NCBI GenBank assembly: GCA_045638145.1
Contig: JAZUAU010000021.1
Coordinates: 1 to 64,000, forward strand
Source of the DNA: SFWF01 sp045638145
Lineage (GTDB): Bacteria; Bacillota; Clostridia; Oscillospirales; Acutalibacteraceae
Reading direction: 5' to 3'
DNA: 64,000 nt
Shown here: piece by piece, positions 39,019 through 47,856 of the stretch
Layout of the letters: each line of letters begins with the position of its first letter
How positions within the stretch are numbered: the stretch's first letter is position 1
Position numbers and translations under genes: made by a program
The notes under the pieces: generated by a model
What the model was told of the DNA's origin: nothing
Databases searched by the model: none
The model's input: only the letters and a program-made list of their open reading frames with translations

Positions 39019-40691
39019 CATTCCAAAATATATTCTTTTCCGGTCTTTTGCATTGCCTCAACATCCTTGGCATTGCCCTTTGTAACGTATTCGACCATAT
39101 AATCCTCATAAAGGTATCTGTACCAAAGAAGTCTACGTTCCTCTTTGACGTATTCATCGAAAAGGCCGTCTGCAGACGCACCGTCCATAAGCTTTACAAA
39201 AGCATCGGCAAGGTCTTCGTATGAAACGGGAGTGCTGGCAACGGCACGCTCCTCACCCTTGTCACCTATTCCCTTGACGTAAAGTACAGGATTCATTCTT
39301 CCGAGATGCTCGCTCATAGGCAGGGTAGGATGTGATTCCCAAACGTAACCGTGGTCGGCAAGAATTACTATTGCGGAATTATCGTAAACGTCGCTTTCTT
39401 TGAGTGCTTTTAAATATCGGTCGCAGATAGTAAGACACGCATCTACGTTATCCTCATATTTCGCATCTTCCACCAATTCGACCTTCTTATTGTATCTATA
39501 GGGAACATGCCCGCCCTCTATGTGGATTATTCTCACACATTTTTCGTCGCAAACAGAAATTGTGCCGTCTTCGCATATTGCCTCATAAAAAGCAGGGTTA
39601 CGCTTCGGCACATCGTTATATCCGCCCTCTGTGGGGATAGTCTTGGCATAGTTGACATAGTCGACTATATCGTAGCCAAAAAATTTCAGATTCCAGGGAG
39701 CATATCTTATAGAAGACATTTTGAAAAGCACCATTCCGCCGAAACCCTGATTTTTGAATTTAGGCTGAATCACTGCCTGATTTTCAAAAACCTCTCCTGC
39801 TCCGCCTTTTTTGAAATATATTTCGCCGTCGTTATAAAATCCTGCCTTGTAGCCGTCATCATTTATCTTTTTGACAAGTGGGGATTTCTCAAAGGCCTTC
39901 TCGGAATATTCCGAGAAGCTTTCCTCATTCTCGTACCATACTCCGCTGAACATAAACGGCATAGAATGAAGTGTGTAAGGATAGCCTGCAAGGGCATTGT
40001 CATATCTTGTAAAATCATCGAAAGTATCTTTAAATTCAGGATATTTTTGAAGCTGTCTTTCAAACGCTCCGTCATCCACCGCATCTATAACCAAAACGAT
40101 GAGATTTTCATCTTCGGAATATTCAAAACAGTTATAACCCGTGGGGGTAAGATATTCCTGTTTATCCTCAAATTCGGTAGTTAAAAGAAGGGTTGTAAGG
40201 GTGATTAAAAGAATCGCTCCAAGTGCAGATGAAGAATAAAGCACAATCTTTTTAAAGGTCTTTTTCTTTAGTTTTATAAAAAGGAAAACGAAAATCCCCG
40301 CAATAACTAAAACGGCTCCCCAGGATTTTATCATCTCGGCTATCTGCGAGTTCCACTCTATACCCGTACCGTCAAGCGGCGGCAATGCAGATACAAAGAA
40401 ATTTCCTTGAACATAAAGTGTGAATAAAGCCGATGCCCCCACAATAAGTCCGATATTATAGGGCTTTGGTCCTATAAGTCTTAATAAAAAGGATGTCGCC
40501 GCAAAGATGAAGAAGATTACAAAAAACCAAAGAATCGAGCTCTTGAGCAGAACGCCTAAAGTAAACCAAAAATCGCTTTGGCTTGAAACATAAAGCTCAA
40601 TCGGTGCATATACAAAGGTTAAGAAGCTGACAACAGCCGAAATCAAAATTCCCTCTTTTGATTTTTTGAGGGTGTCAATAAATTTTTTCAT
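39018..40691 (-). CDS. Membrane sulfatase-superfamily hydrolase/transferase (copy 1)
   Basis: A 557-residue protein with five predicted N-terminal transmembrane helices (within about 12-195) and an external alkaline-phosphatase-superfamily domain (about 205-520). Metal-site candidates are Asp in LVIDAVDD, the Thr nucleophile region YPYTLHSMPFMFSG, HIEGGHVPY and ILADHGY. This resembles LtaS-like or phosphoethanolamine-transferase-like enzymes that modify envelope polymers, although I cannot tell which group is transferred. A final soluble tail (about 520-557) follows. It forms a two-gene unit with its paralogue upstream (13 bp gap). Confidence 0.85.
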   Translation of the reverse strand: MKKFIDTLKKSKEGILISAVVSFLTFVYAPIELYVSSQSDFWFTLGVLLKSSILWFFVIFFIFAATSFLLRLIGPKPYNIGLIVGASALFTLYVQGNFFVSALPPLDGTGIEWNSQIAEMIKSWGAVLVIAGIFVFLFIKLKKKTFKKIVLYSSSALGAILLITLTTLLLTTEFEDKQEYLTPTGYNCFEYSEDENLIVLVIDAVDDGAFERQLQKYPEFKDTFDDFTRYDNALAGYPYTLHSMPFMFSGVWYENEESFSEYSEKAFEKSPLVKKINDDGYKAGFYNDGEIYFKKGGAGEVFENQAVIQPKFKNQGFGGMVLFKMSSIRYAPWNLKFFGYDIVDYVNYAKTIPTEGGYNDVPKRNPAFYEAICEDGTISVCDEKCVRIIHIEGGHVPYRYNKKVELVEDAKYEDNVDACLTICDRYLKALKESDVYDNSAIVILADHGYVWESHPTLPMSEHLGRMNPVLYVKGIGDKGEERAVASTPVSYEDLADAFVKLMDGASADGLFDEYVKEERRLLWYRYLYEDYMVEYVTKGNAKDVEAMQKTGKEYILE

Positions 40692-40704
40692 ATTCTATAT
40701 TTTC

Positions 40705-42366
40705 CTATTTCTCATAATGCAGTTCTTTGCCCGTTTCTTCCATTTTATCGGCCTCGTAAGCCTTTCCATGAGCAATAAACTCCCACATATATTCTTCCTT
40801 GCCTGCTGCATATTTTATATATCTTCTGCCGTTTTCGTAGGTAAAGCCGTTAAATATTTCGTTTGCAGGGACGCCCTTTACAAGGCGTGTGAGTCCCTTT
40901 GAAAGGTCAACATAGGACATTGGGGTAGTGTTGCGTTCCATCTCTTCCCGCTTATCACCAATACCCTTTACCATAAGCACGGGATTCATGCGAAGTGCAT
41001 AGTCGGTATAGGTTGCATCGTGACCGTGGTCGGCAAGTATTACGATTGCAGAATTGTCGTAAACTCCGCTTTCTTTTAGTCGAGCTATATACTTATCGCA
41101 TATGGTAAGGCAGGCTTCAACCATATCATTGTAATCGCCGTCCGTGACAACCTCCATTTCCTTATTATACTGATAAGGAACATGCGCACCCTCGATATGA
41201 ATTATTCTTGCGCATTTTTCATCGGTTACAGTTATGGGATTGCCGTCTTTGATGGCACCGTAAAACTCAGTGTTTTTAACCTTTACATTTCCGTATTGTT
41301 CGCTTGCATTAAACCTTCGGCAGTCAGCTGCGTGCTCGACAACGTTGTATCCAAAAAACTTCATGTCCCACGGAGCATATTTTACGGCAGACATTTTTGC
41401 AACCAGCATAAAGGTTGAAATCGGATTTGAAAACCTTGAGCCGAGGTCTACCTGATTTTCAAACACTCCCTCAAACTTGCTCTTTCTGAAAAGCAACTCT
41501 CCGTCATTATATAAGCCTATTTTGTAATTCGACTCTTTGAGCTCGTTAATAAAGTCCGACTCTGCTAAAACGCGGTTTGAATAATCGTGAAAAGGTTCCT
41601 CATTTTCATACCATTCACCACTGAACATTAGCGGCAATGAATGAAGCGTATAGGGATAACCTGCAAGGGCATCGTCATAATAGACGAAATCATCAAAGGT
41701 GTCGCGAAATTCGGGATTGTTTTCAAGAGCTACCTGAAACTCCGGACTACCGAGCGCATCAACAACAAAAACGATAAGGTTTTTATCTGTAGAATACTGA
41801 AAATCATTGTAATCGGTAGGTGCCAAATACTCCTCTTTCTCAATAAAATCAGTTGTGAGTAAAAGGGTAGACATGGTTATTATTAAAATAAGCGAGACCG
41901 CCCCAATGACAATAAGCACCGCTTTTTTGAAAACCTTGAATTTTAACCTCAAAAACCCAAAAACAGTTATCGCCGCAAGTATCACAAAAACGACAATGGA
42001 TTTTATTCGCTCAATCGGGTGTGCATTCCAATCAACCGCAGTTCCGTCAAGCACGGGCAGATTTGACACGAGAAAATTTCCTTGAATATAAAGTCCCAGA
42101 AAAATACCGCTCAACACCGCGACACCTATCCTATAGGGTGTGCGTCCCCATGCACGGAGAACTGCAAAAACCACCGACATTAAGACTGTCAGCAAGAAAA
42201 AAAACAGTATAAGATAAGGAACAAGCTGTGATAAAGTAAACCAAAAATCCTTTTGGCTTGAAAGATAAAGCTCTATCGGGGCGTAGACCGTGAGCATAAA
42301 GCTAAGCGCGGCGCTAACCACTATCCCCGTTAGTATGCTTTTTAGAAATTTAAGTATTTTCTCCAA
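40705..42366 (-). CDS. Membrane sulfatase-superfamily hydrolase/transferase (copy 2)
   Basis: A 553-residue paralogue of the gene at 39018-40691 with the same layout: five N-terminal helices, then the external domain with FVVDALGSPEF, YPYTLHSLPLMFSG, HIEGAHVPY and ILADHGHDA. The two share the VYAPIELYxSSQ segment in the first loop. The start is a TTG with AGGGGA upstream. Being first in the unit, it probably carries the promoter. Tandem copies suggest divergence of donor or acceptor. Confidence 0.84.
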   Translation of the reverse strand: MEKILKFLKSILTGIVVSAALSFMLTVYAPIELYLSSQKDFWFTLSQLVPYLILFFFLLTVLMSVVFAVLRAWGRTPYRIGVAVLSGIFLGLYIQGNFLVSNLPVLDGTAVDWNAHPIERIKSIVVFVILAAITVFGFLRLKFKVFKKAVLIVIGAVSLILIITMSTLLLTTDFIEKEEYLAPTDYNDFQYSTDKNLIVFVVDALGSPEFQVALENNPEFRDTFDDFVYYDDALAGYPYTLHSLPLMFSGEWYENEEPFHDYSNRVLAESDFINELKESNYKIGLYNDGELLFRKSKFEGVFENQVDLGSRFSNPISTFMLVAKMSAVKYAPWDMKFFGYNVVEHAADCRRFNASEQYGNVKVKNTEFYGAIKDGNPITVTDEKCARIIHIEGAHVPYQYNKEMEVVTDGDYNDMVEACLTICDKYIARLKESGVYDNSAIVILADHGHDATYTDYALRMNPVLMVKGIGDKREEMERNTTPMSYVDLSKGLTRLVKGVPANEIFNGFTYENGRRYIKYAAGKEEYMWEFIAHGKAYEADKMEETGKELHYEK

Positions 42367-42509
42367 TCGTTTCCCCTGCTTTTTTAAAATTTTATATTAT
42401 CCAGTTGTATTCCGCCCAAAATTCAAAATCCCACAAAAGTGAGCTTCAATTAATTCAAATCCTTTATAAGAAATTATACCATAAGTACGAAAAAAATCAA
42501 GGCAGATTA

Positions 42510-42538
42510 TTGCCTCAGGGCACACTTTATGTTATAAT
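42510..42538 (+). promoter_or_regulatory. Promoter of the amidohydrolase gene
   Basis: TTGCCT (42510-42515), 17 bp, TATAAT (42533-42538). Confidence 0.65.
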
Positions 42539-42599
42539 AGTTTGGAGTTTTTCGAATAATATATACAAAAATATCTTGCTAATAACCAAGGAGTTAAAA

Positions 42600-43400
42600 A
42601 TGATCATCGATTTTCACACCCACGCCTTTCCCGGCGCAATACATGAGCGGGCAATTTCATCCCTCACGGCGGCAAGTAACGATCAGCTTATTCCCTGTCA
42701 CGACGGCTCACTCTCGGGACTACAAAACAATATGGAAAAATTCGGGGTTAACCTCTCGGTTGTGCAGCCCGTTATCACAAAACCGAGCCAAACAAAAACA
42801 TTAAACGAATGGGCGGCAAAAATCACAGAAGAGAACGACAACATAATCTCTTTTGGCGGTGTTCATCCCCACTCGGACGATTGGAAACGAGATATTGATT
42901 TTGTCTGCTCTCTCGGACTTAAGGGTCTAAAGTTCCACTGCGAATATCAGGATTTTCATATTGATGACCCATTTATGTTGCCTATTTACGATTATGCCTT
43001 TTTAAAAGGACTTATAATTCTTCATCACGCCGGCTACGACCCCGCCTTCAAGCCTCCCTTTAAAAGCTCGCCCGAAATGTTTTATAATGTGTGGAAAGAA
43101 ATGCAGGGCGGCACCATGATTGCAGCACATCTCGGAGGAATTAACCAATGGGACGAGGTCGAGGAATTCATTGTCGGCACGGGAATTTACATTGATACCT
43201 CTATGGGCCAGGAGTATTACCGAAGCGAGCAATTTATTAGAATTGTAAATGGTCACGGTGCCGATAAAATTCTTTTCGGCTCGGATGCACCCTGGAGTAA
43301 CGCAGGCTTTGAGCTTGAAAAAATAGGCTCTCTGCCCCTATCCGAAGAGCAGCGCGAGTGGATTTTGCACAAAACGGCAGAAAAGCTTTTGAATGTGTAA
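42600..43400 (+). CDS. Amidohydrolase-2 family metal-dependent hydrolase
   Basis: A 266-residue TIM-barrel enzyme of the amidohydrolase-2 (COG2159) type. The metal-binding HxH is DFHTHAF (His6, His8), followed by HPHSDDW, GLKFHCEYQDF, ILHHAGYD, MIAAHLGG and the final Asp in FGSDAPW. Members include decarboxylases such as ACMSD or resorcylate decarboxylase and various hydrolases. AAGGAG precedes the ATG at 42600; the sequence upstream in the same frame covers the promoter. It lies just before an acyl-CoA ligase and iorAB, so an aromatic-acid substrate is possible, but this is inference. Confidence 0.87.
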   Translation: MIIDFHTHAFPGAIHERAISSLTAASNDQLIPCHDGSLSGLQNNMEKFGVNLSVVQPVITKPSQTKTLNEWAAKITEENDNIISFGGVHPHSDDWKRDIDFVCSLGLKGLKFHCEYQDFHIDDPFMLPIYDYAFLKGLIILHHAGYDPAFKPPFKSSPEMFYNVWKEMQGGTMIAAHLGGINQWDEVEEFIVGTGIYIDTSMGQEYYRSEQFIRIVNGHGADKILFGSDAPWSNAGFELEKIGSLPLSEEQREWILHKTAEKLLNV

Positions 43401-43428
43401 ATTTTCGCGGAATTTTGAGTTTTTAGGC

Positions 43429-43457
43429 TTGACAAAGGTGCTTTAAAGTGTTAAAGT
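43429..43457 (+). promoter_or_regulatory. Promoter of the acyl-CoA ligase-iorAB operon
   Basis: TTGACA (43429-43434), 17 bp, TAAAGT (43452-43457), 42 bp before the ligase ATG. Confidence 0.65.
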
Positions 43458-43498
43458 ATTGAATAATCACTTATTATATAATAAATCAGAGGAATATT

Positions 43499-45133
43499 AT
43501 GACCATTGTAGACCTACTTGAAAGAAACGCGGCTGAATTCGGCGGCGACACTGCCCTTGTCGAAATCAACCCCGACCAGCCCGAAACACGCCGCACCTGG
43601 CAGGAGTTTGACCTTGTTGAGTCAACCCCGAAATCCCGTCACTACAGACGCGAGATTACCTGGTCCGTCTTTAACGAAAAGGCAAACCGTACGGCAAATA
43701 TGCTTCTCGCACACGGAATCGGCAAAGGCAAAAAGGTTGCCATTCTGCTTATGAACTGCATCGACTGGCTGCCGATTTACTTTGGTATTCTAAAGACGGG
43801 TGCCCTTGCCGTCCCCCTAAATTTCCGCTATGCGGCTGATGAGATTGACTACTGCTTAAATCTTGCCGAGGCCGACGCCCTCATTTTCGGACCTGAGTTT
43901 ATCGGACGAGTTGAAGCGGTTGCCGATAAGATTTCAAAACACAGAATGCTCATCTATATCGGAGCCGGCTGTCCTGCTTTTGCAGATGATTACAACGACC
44001 TCGTTTCGGAGTGTTCTTCTTCATTCCCGCCTTGTGCACTTTCCGAAGAGGACGATGCCGCAATCTACTTCTCGTCGGGTACAACCGGCTTCCCGAAGGC
44101 TATCTTACATAAACACAGAAGTCTTATTCATTCCTGCCGCGTTGAACAAGCACATCACGGACAGACACGAGAGGATTGCTTCCTTTGTATTCCTCCCCTT
44201 TATCACACGGGCGCAAAGATGCACTGGTTTGGTAGCCTTCTCGCAGGAAGCAAGGCGGTTATTCTTAAGGGCACAAGGGCTAAAACTATCCTTGATGCCG
44301 CAAGCGAGGAAAAATGCTCTATCGTTTGGCTTCTCGTTCCGTGGGCACAGGATATTTTAAACTCGCTTGACAGTGGCGAGCTTTCACTTGATGATTATGA
44401 CTTCTCAAATTGGCGCCTTATGCATATAGGTGCACAGCCCGTGCCTCAAAGTCTCATAAAGCGTTGGCTTGAATATTTCCCAAATCACCAGTACGATACA
44501 AACTACGGCCTTTCGGAATCTATCGGCCCCGGCGCCGTTCACCTCGGCGTTGAAAATATCCACAAGGTCGGTGCAATAGGTGTTCCCGGTTACGGCTGGG
44601 AAGTTAAGATTGTTGACCACGAGGGAAATACCATAAAGCAGGGCGAGGTTGGTGAGCTTTGTCTAAAGGGACCCGGTGTTATGGTCTGCTACTACAATGA
44701 TGAAAAAGCAACCTCCGATACCATCAAAGACGGTTGGCTCTTTACGGGAGATATGGCAATGCAAGATGAGGACGGATTTATCTTTCTTGTTGACCGTAAA
44801 AAGGATGTTATCATCACAGGCGGTGAAAACCTCTATCCCGTTCAGATTGAGGACTTTATTTCGGCTCATCCCAAGGTAAAAGACGTTGCCGTTATCGGTC
44901 TCCCCGACCCTCGTCTTGGCGAAATTGCAACGGCAATCATATCTGTTAAGGCGGGCATGGAATGCAGCGAGGATGAAATTAACGAATTCTGTCATGGAAT
45001 GCCCCGTTATAAGCGTCCCCGCAAGATTATCTTTGCCGACGTGCCGAGAAATCCGACAGGCAAAATTGAAAAGCCACTTCTCCGTAAAATGTACGGCGGC
45101 GAGGGCTTGGTTGATTCTCAGAATAAAGCATAA
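43499..45133 (+). CDS. Acyl-CoA synthetase (AMP-forming)
   Basis: A 544-residue ANL-superfamily ligase. The P-loop-like A3 motif is YFSSGTTGFPKAIL (about 189-202), A5 is TNYGLSES, A7 is DGWLFTGD, A8 is FLVDRKKDVIITGGENLYPVQIE and the catalytic A10 Lys is in PTGKIEKPLL. An unusual insertion (about 27-55) lies in the N-terminal part. It activates a carboxylic acid to its CoA thioester. Followed after 17 bp by iorA, so it probably handles an aryl- or branched-chain acid made from, or fed into, the same 2-oxoacid pathway. Confidence 0.92.
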   Translation: MTIVDLLERNAAEFGGDTALVEINPDQPETRRTWQEFDLVESTPKSRHYRREITWSVFNEKANRTANMLLAHGIGKGKKVAILLMNCIDWLPIYFGILKTGALAVPLNFRYAADEIDYCLNLAEADALIFGPEFIGRVEAVADKISKHRMLIYIGAGCPAFADDYNDLVSECSSSFPPCALSEEDDAAIYFSSGTTGFPKAILHKHRSLIHSCRVEQAHHGQTREDCFLCIPPLYHTGAKMHWFGSLLAGSKAVILKGTRAKTILDAASEEKCSIVWLLVPWAQDILNSLDSGELSLDDYDFSNWRLMHIGAQPVPQSLIKRWLEYFPNHQYDTNYGLSESIGPGAVHLGVENIHKVGAIGVPGYGWEVKIVDHEGNTIKQGEVGELCLKGPGVMVCYYNDEKATSDTIKDGWLFTGDMAMQDEDGFIFLVDRKKDVIITGGENLYPVQIEDFISAHPKVKDVAVIGLPDPRLGEIATAIISVKAGMECSEDEINEFCHGMPRYKRPRKIIFADVPRNPTGKIEKPLLRKMYGGEGLVDSQNKA

Positions 45134-45150
45134 TTTAGGAGATACATACT

Positions 45151-46884
45151 ATGAAAAAACTTATGATTGGCAATGAGGCTGTTGCACGCGGTCTTTACGA
45201 CGGCGGTCTTGGAATGGCGTCAAGCTATCCCGGTACACCCTCTACCGAAATTACCGAATTTTTATCGAAATATGACGATATCCACACCGAGTGGGCTCCC
45301 AACGAAAAGGTTGCCTGCGAGGTTGCCTTCGGTGCATCTCTTGCAGGCATGCGTTCGACCTGTGCTATGAAGCATGTTGGTCTTAATGTTGCCGCAGACC
45401 CCCTCTTCACTCTTTCGTATACAGGTGTAAACGGCGGTATGGTAATCTGCGTTGCAGATGACCCTGCAATGCACTCCTCACAGAACGAGCAGGATTCCCG
45501 CCACTATGCTATTGCTTCTAAGGTGCCGATGCTTGAGCCTGCAGATTCTGCCGAAGCATATCTTTTCGCAAAGACGGCTTTCGAGCTTTCGGAAAAGTTC
45601 GACACCCCCGTCCTTCTTCGTATGTGCACCCGTATCGCGCACAGCCAGTCTATTGTCGAGCTTGGCGAAAAGGCAGAAATCGTAGTTAAAAACTACGTTA
45701 AGGACCCCCAAAAGTACATTATGATGCCGGGCAACGCTATAAAGCGTCATCCTATCGTAGAAGCAAGAACAGTAGCTCTCTCTGAATATGCAAATGACTG
45801 CATTTACAATACCGTAGAAGACAACGGCTCTAAGGTCGGTGTTATTACCTCGGGCTGCTCTTATCTTTATGTAAAAGAAGCACTGGGAGATTCTGTTAAC
45901 ATCCTCAAAATTGGTATGCCGAATCCCCTTCCCGAAAAGCTGATCCGCGACTTTGCCTCCTCTAATGATACCCTCTACGTTATCGAGGAGCTTGACCCCA
46001 TTATTGAAAATTACGTCCGTTCACTCGGTATCGAATGTGTTGGCAAGGAGAAGTTCTCCATCCTCGGTGAGTTCTCACAGAACACTATTGCCGCCGCTTT
46101 CGGCAAGGAGCTCCCCGCTTCTGTTTCGGCCGATTCGGTTATCCCAAACCGTCCTCCCATGATGTGTGCAGGCTGCCCCCATAGAGGAATGTTCTACACC
46201 CTCGCTAAGAATAAGATTACCGTTATGGGCGATATCGGATGCTATACACTCGGCGCCGTACCTCCCCTTTCCGCCCTTGATTCCACCCTTTGTATGGGCG
46301 CGTCGGTTTCGGGTCTTCACGGCTTTAACGTAGCTCGCGGCGAGGATGCAGAAAAGAAATCTGTTGCCGTTATCGGTGACTCTACCTTTATGCACTCAGG
46401 TATGACAGGACTTGTTAATATTGCTTATAATGCAACAAACTCAACCGTTATTATCCTTGATAACTCAATCACAGGTATGACTGGACATCAGCAGAATCCC
46501 ACAACGGGATATAATATCAAGGGAGACCCTGCCGCAAAGGTAGACCTCGAGGCACTCTGTCACGCTCTTGGCATAAACCGTGTCCGTGTGGTTGACCCCT
46601 ATGATCTCAAGGCTTGTGAGACAGCGGTTAAGGAAGAACTCGCAGTAGCAGAGCCCTCTGTTATCATTTCACGCAGACCCTGTGTACTTTTAAAGAGCGT
46701 TAAAACAAAGCCCGCTTTAAAGGTTAATCCCGATAAATGCAAATCCTGCAAGCGTTGTATGGGTCTCGGCTGCCCCGCAATCAGCATGAAGGACGGCAAG
46801 GCAAGAATTGACGCAACACTTTGCGTCGGCTGTGACGTTTGTAGTCAGCTCTGCCCCTTTGACGCTATAGGAGGTAATGAATAA
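45151..46884 (+). CDS. iorA: Indolepyruvate ferredoxin oxidoreductase, alpha subunit
   Basis: A 577-residue IorA. It has the pyruvate-ferredoxin-oxidoreductase-like pyrimidine-binding domain at the N-terminus (LGMASSYPGTPSTEITEFL), a central domain, a thiamine-diphosphate-binding C-terminal part (GDSTFMHSGMTGLVNIAYN, ILDNSITGMTGHQ) and two 4Fe-4S clusters at the end (CKSCKRCMGLGCP, CVGCDVCSQLCP). With IorB it oxidatively decarboxylates aryl pyruvates to aryl-acetyl-CoA and reduces ferredoxin. TTAGGAGATAC precedes the ATG. The stop overlaps the iorB start (TAATG). Confidence 0.95.
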   Translation: MKKLMIGNEAVARGLYDGGLGMASSYPGTPSTEITEFLSKYDDIHTEWAPNEKVACEVAFGASLAGMRSTCAMKHVGLNVAADPLFTLSYTGVNGGMVICVADDPAMHSSQNEQDSRHYAIASKVPMLEPADSAEAYLFAKTAFELSEKFDTPVLLRMCTRIAHSQSIVELGEKAEIVVKNYVKDPQKYIMMPGNAIKRHPIVEARTVALSEYANDCIYNTVEDNGSKVGVITSGCSYLYVKEALGDSVNILKIGMPNPLPEKLIRDFASSNDTLYVIEELDPIIENYVRSLGIECVGKEKFSILGEFSQNTIAAAFGKELPASVSADSVIPNRPPMMCAGCPHRGMFYTLAKNKITVMGDIGCYTLGAVPPLSALDSTLCMGASVSGLHGFNVARGEDAEKKSVAVIGDSTFMHSGMTGLVNIAYNATNSTVIILDNSITGMTGHQQNPTTGYNIKGDPAAKVDLEALCHALGINRVRVVDPYDLKACETAVKEELAVAEPSVIISRRPCVLLKSVKTKPALKVNPDKCKSCKRCMGLGCPAISMKDGKARIDATLCVGCDVCSQLCPFDAIGGNE

Positions 46885-47459
46885 TGAACAAGACAACAAG
46901 TATTATGATAGTTGGCGTTGGCGGTCAGGGAAGCCTCCTCGCTTCAAAGCTTCTCGGCAGGCTTCTTGTTGACGAGGGCTACGACGTAAAGGTTTCGGAG
47001 GTTCACGGAATGAGCCAGCGCGGCGGTTCGGTTGTTACCTACGTTCGTTTCGGAGAAAAGGTTTATTCTCCCATCGTTACCGCAGGCGAAGCAGACTTTA
47101 TTATTGCCTTTGAAAAGCTTGAAGCGGCACGCTATTCGCCCTTCCTTAAAGCTGACGGAAAAATTATCGTTAACACTCAGGAAATTGACCCGATGCCGGT
47201 AATTATCGGCGCGGCAGAGTATCCGAAGGAGGTTCTTTCCGAACTTTCCGCAAAGGGGCTCTCGGTTGAGGCGCTCGATGCTCTCTCCCCCGCAGTAGAG
47301 GCCGGCTCGGCAAAGGCAGTTAATATCGTACTTATGGGCAGATTCGCAAAACACTTTGATATCCCGAAGGAAAAGTGGATTGCCGCTATTGAAAACACCG
47401 TTAATCCTAAATTTGTAGAGATGAACAAAAAGGCTTTCGAGCTTGGTTTTAACTCATAA
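46884..47459 (+). CDS. iorB: Indolepyruvate ferredoxin oxidoreductase, beta subunit
   Basis: A 191-residue IorB of the gamma-domain type: GVGGQGSLLASKLLGRLL binds the CoA-side partner and SEVHGMSQRGGSVVTYVRFGEKVYSPIV is the family signature. It completes the heterodimer with IorA. Coupled to iorA by a one-base overlap. No terminator is visible; a T-box leader for the next gene begins 20 bp beyond the stop. Confidence 0.94.
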   Translation: MNKTTSIMIVGVGGQGSLLASKLLGRLLVDEGYDVKVSEVHGMSQRGGSVVTYVRFGEKVYSPIVTAGEADFIIAFEKLEAARYSPFLKADGKIIVNTQEIDPMPVIIGAAEYPKEVLSELSAKGLSVEALDALSPAVEAGSAKAVNIVLMGRFAKHFDIPKEKWIAAIENTVNPKFVEMNKKAFELGFNS

Positions 47460-47477
47460 AAATTTTTAGAAAATGTA

Positions 47478-47506
47478 TTGACTTTTGCAATTTAACGTGC
47501 TAAAAT
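47478..47506 (+). promoter_or_regulatory. Promoter of the paaK T-box transcript
   Basis: TTGACT (47478-47483), 17 bp, TAAAAT (47501-47506). Confidence 0.75.
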
Positions 47507-47512
47507 AAGTCA

Positions 47513-47807
47513 TCACAAAAAATTGTGTTAATAAATGCGTTGAGCAGAAATAAGTAGATTCAGGCCAAATCTAAAGAGAGTTGTCGGTTGGTGCAAGACA
47601 ATGATGGCGCCGGTTTTGAATTCATTCTGTTAGCAGTGCGCTGAACAAAAGGAAACTTTTAAGTAGGATGCAACGGGTGTTCCCGTAACAGAACTAAGGT
47701 ATGAAAGTACCTGATAAGGCCGCTACCGTGAGATGGCGGCGAACTGAGGTGGTACCACGGGTTTTTCTCGTCCTCTGTATTCTAATCGGAATGCAGAGGA
47801 CGTTTTT
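47513..47807 (+). promoter_or_regulatory. T-box leader with a Phe (TTC) specifier
   Basis: A full-length T-box. Stem I starts with CAGAA (47545-47549) and AAGTAG, carries AGAGAG, and returns with GAA-TTC-A-TTCTG. TTC at 47621-47623 is the specifier, one base before TTCTG, which pairs with CAGAA. The antiterminator word GGTGGTACCACGG is at 47748-47760 and the terminator CGTCCTCTG...CAGAGGACG with TTTTT is at 47769-47807. It should sense uncharged tRNA-Phe and control paaK and the ACT gene. Confidence 0.9.
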
Positions 47808-47856
47808 GTTTTCTACATCCGAAAATTCACGAAAAAATTAGAAAGGATGATTTAAA

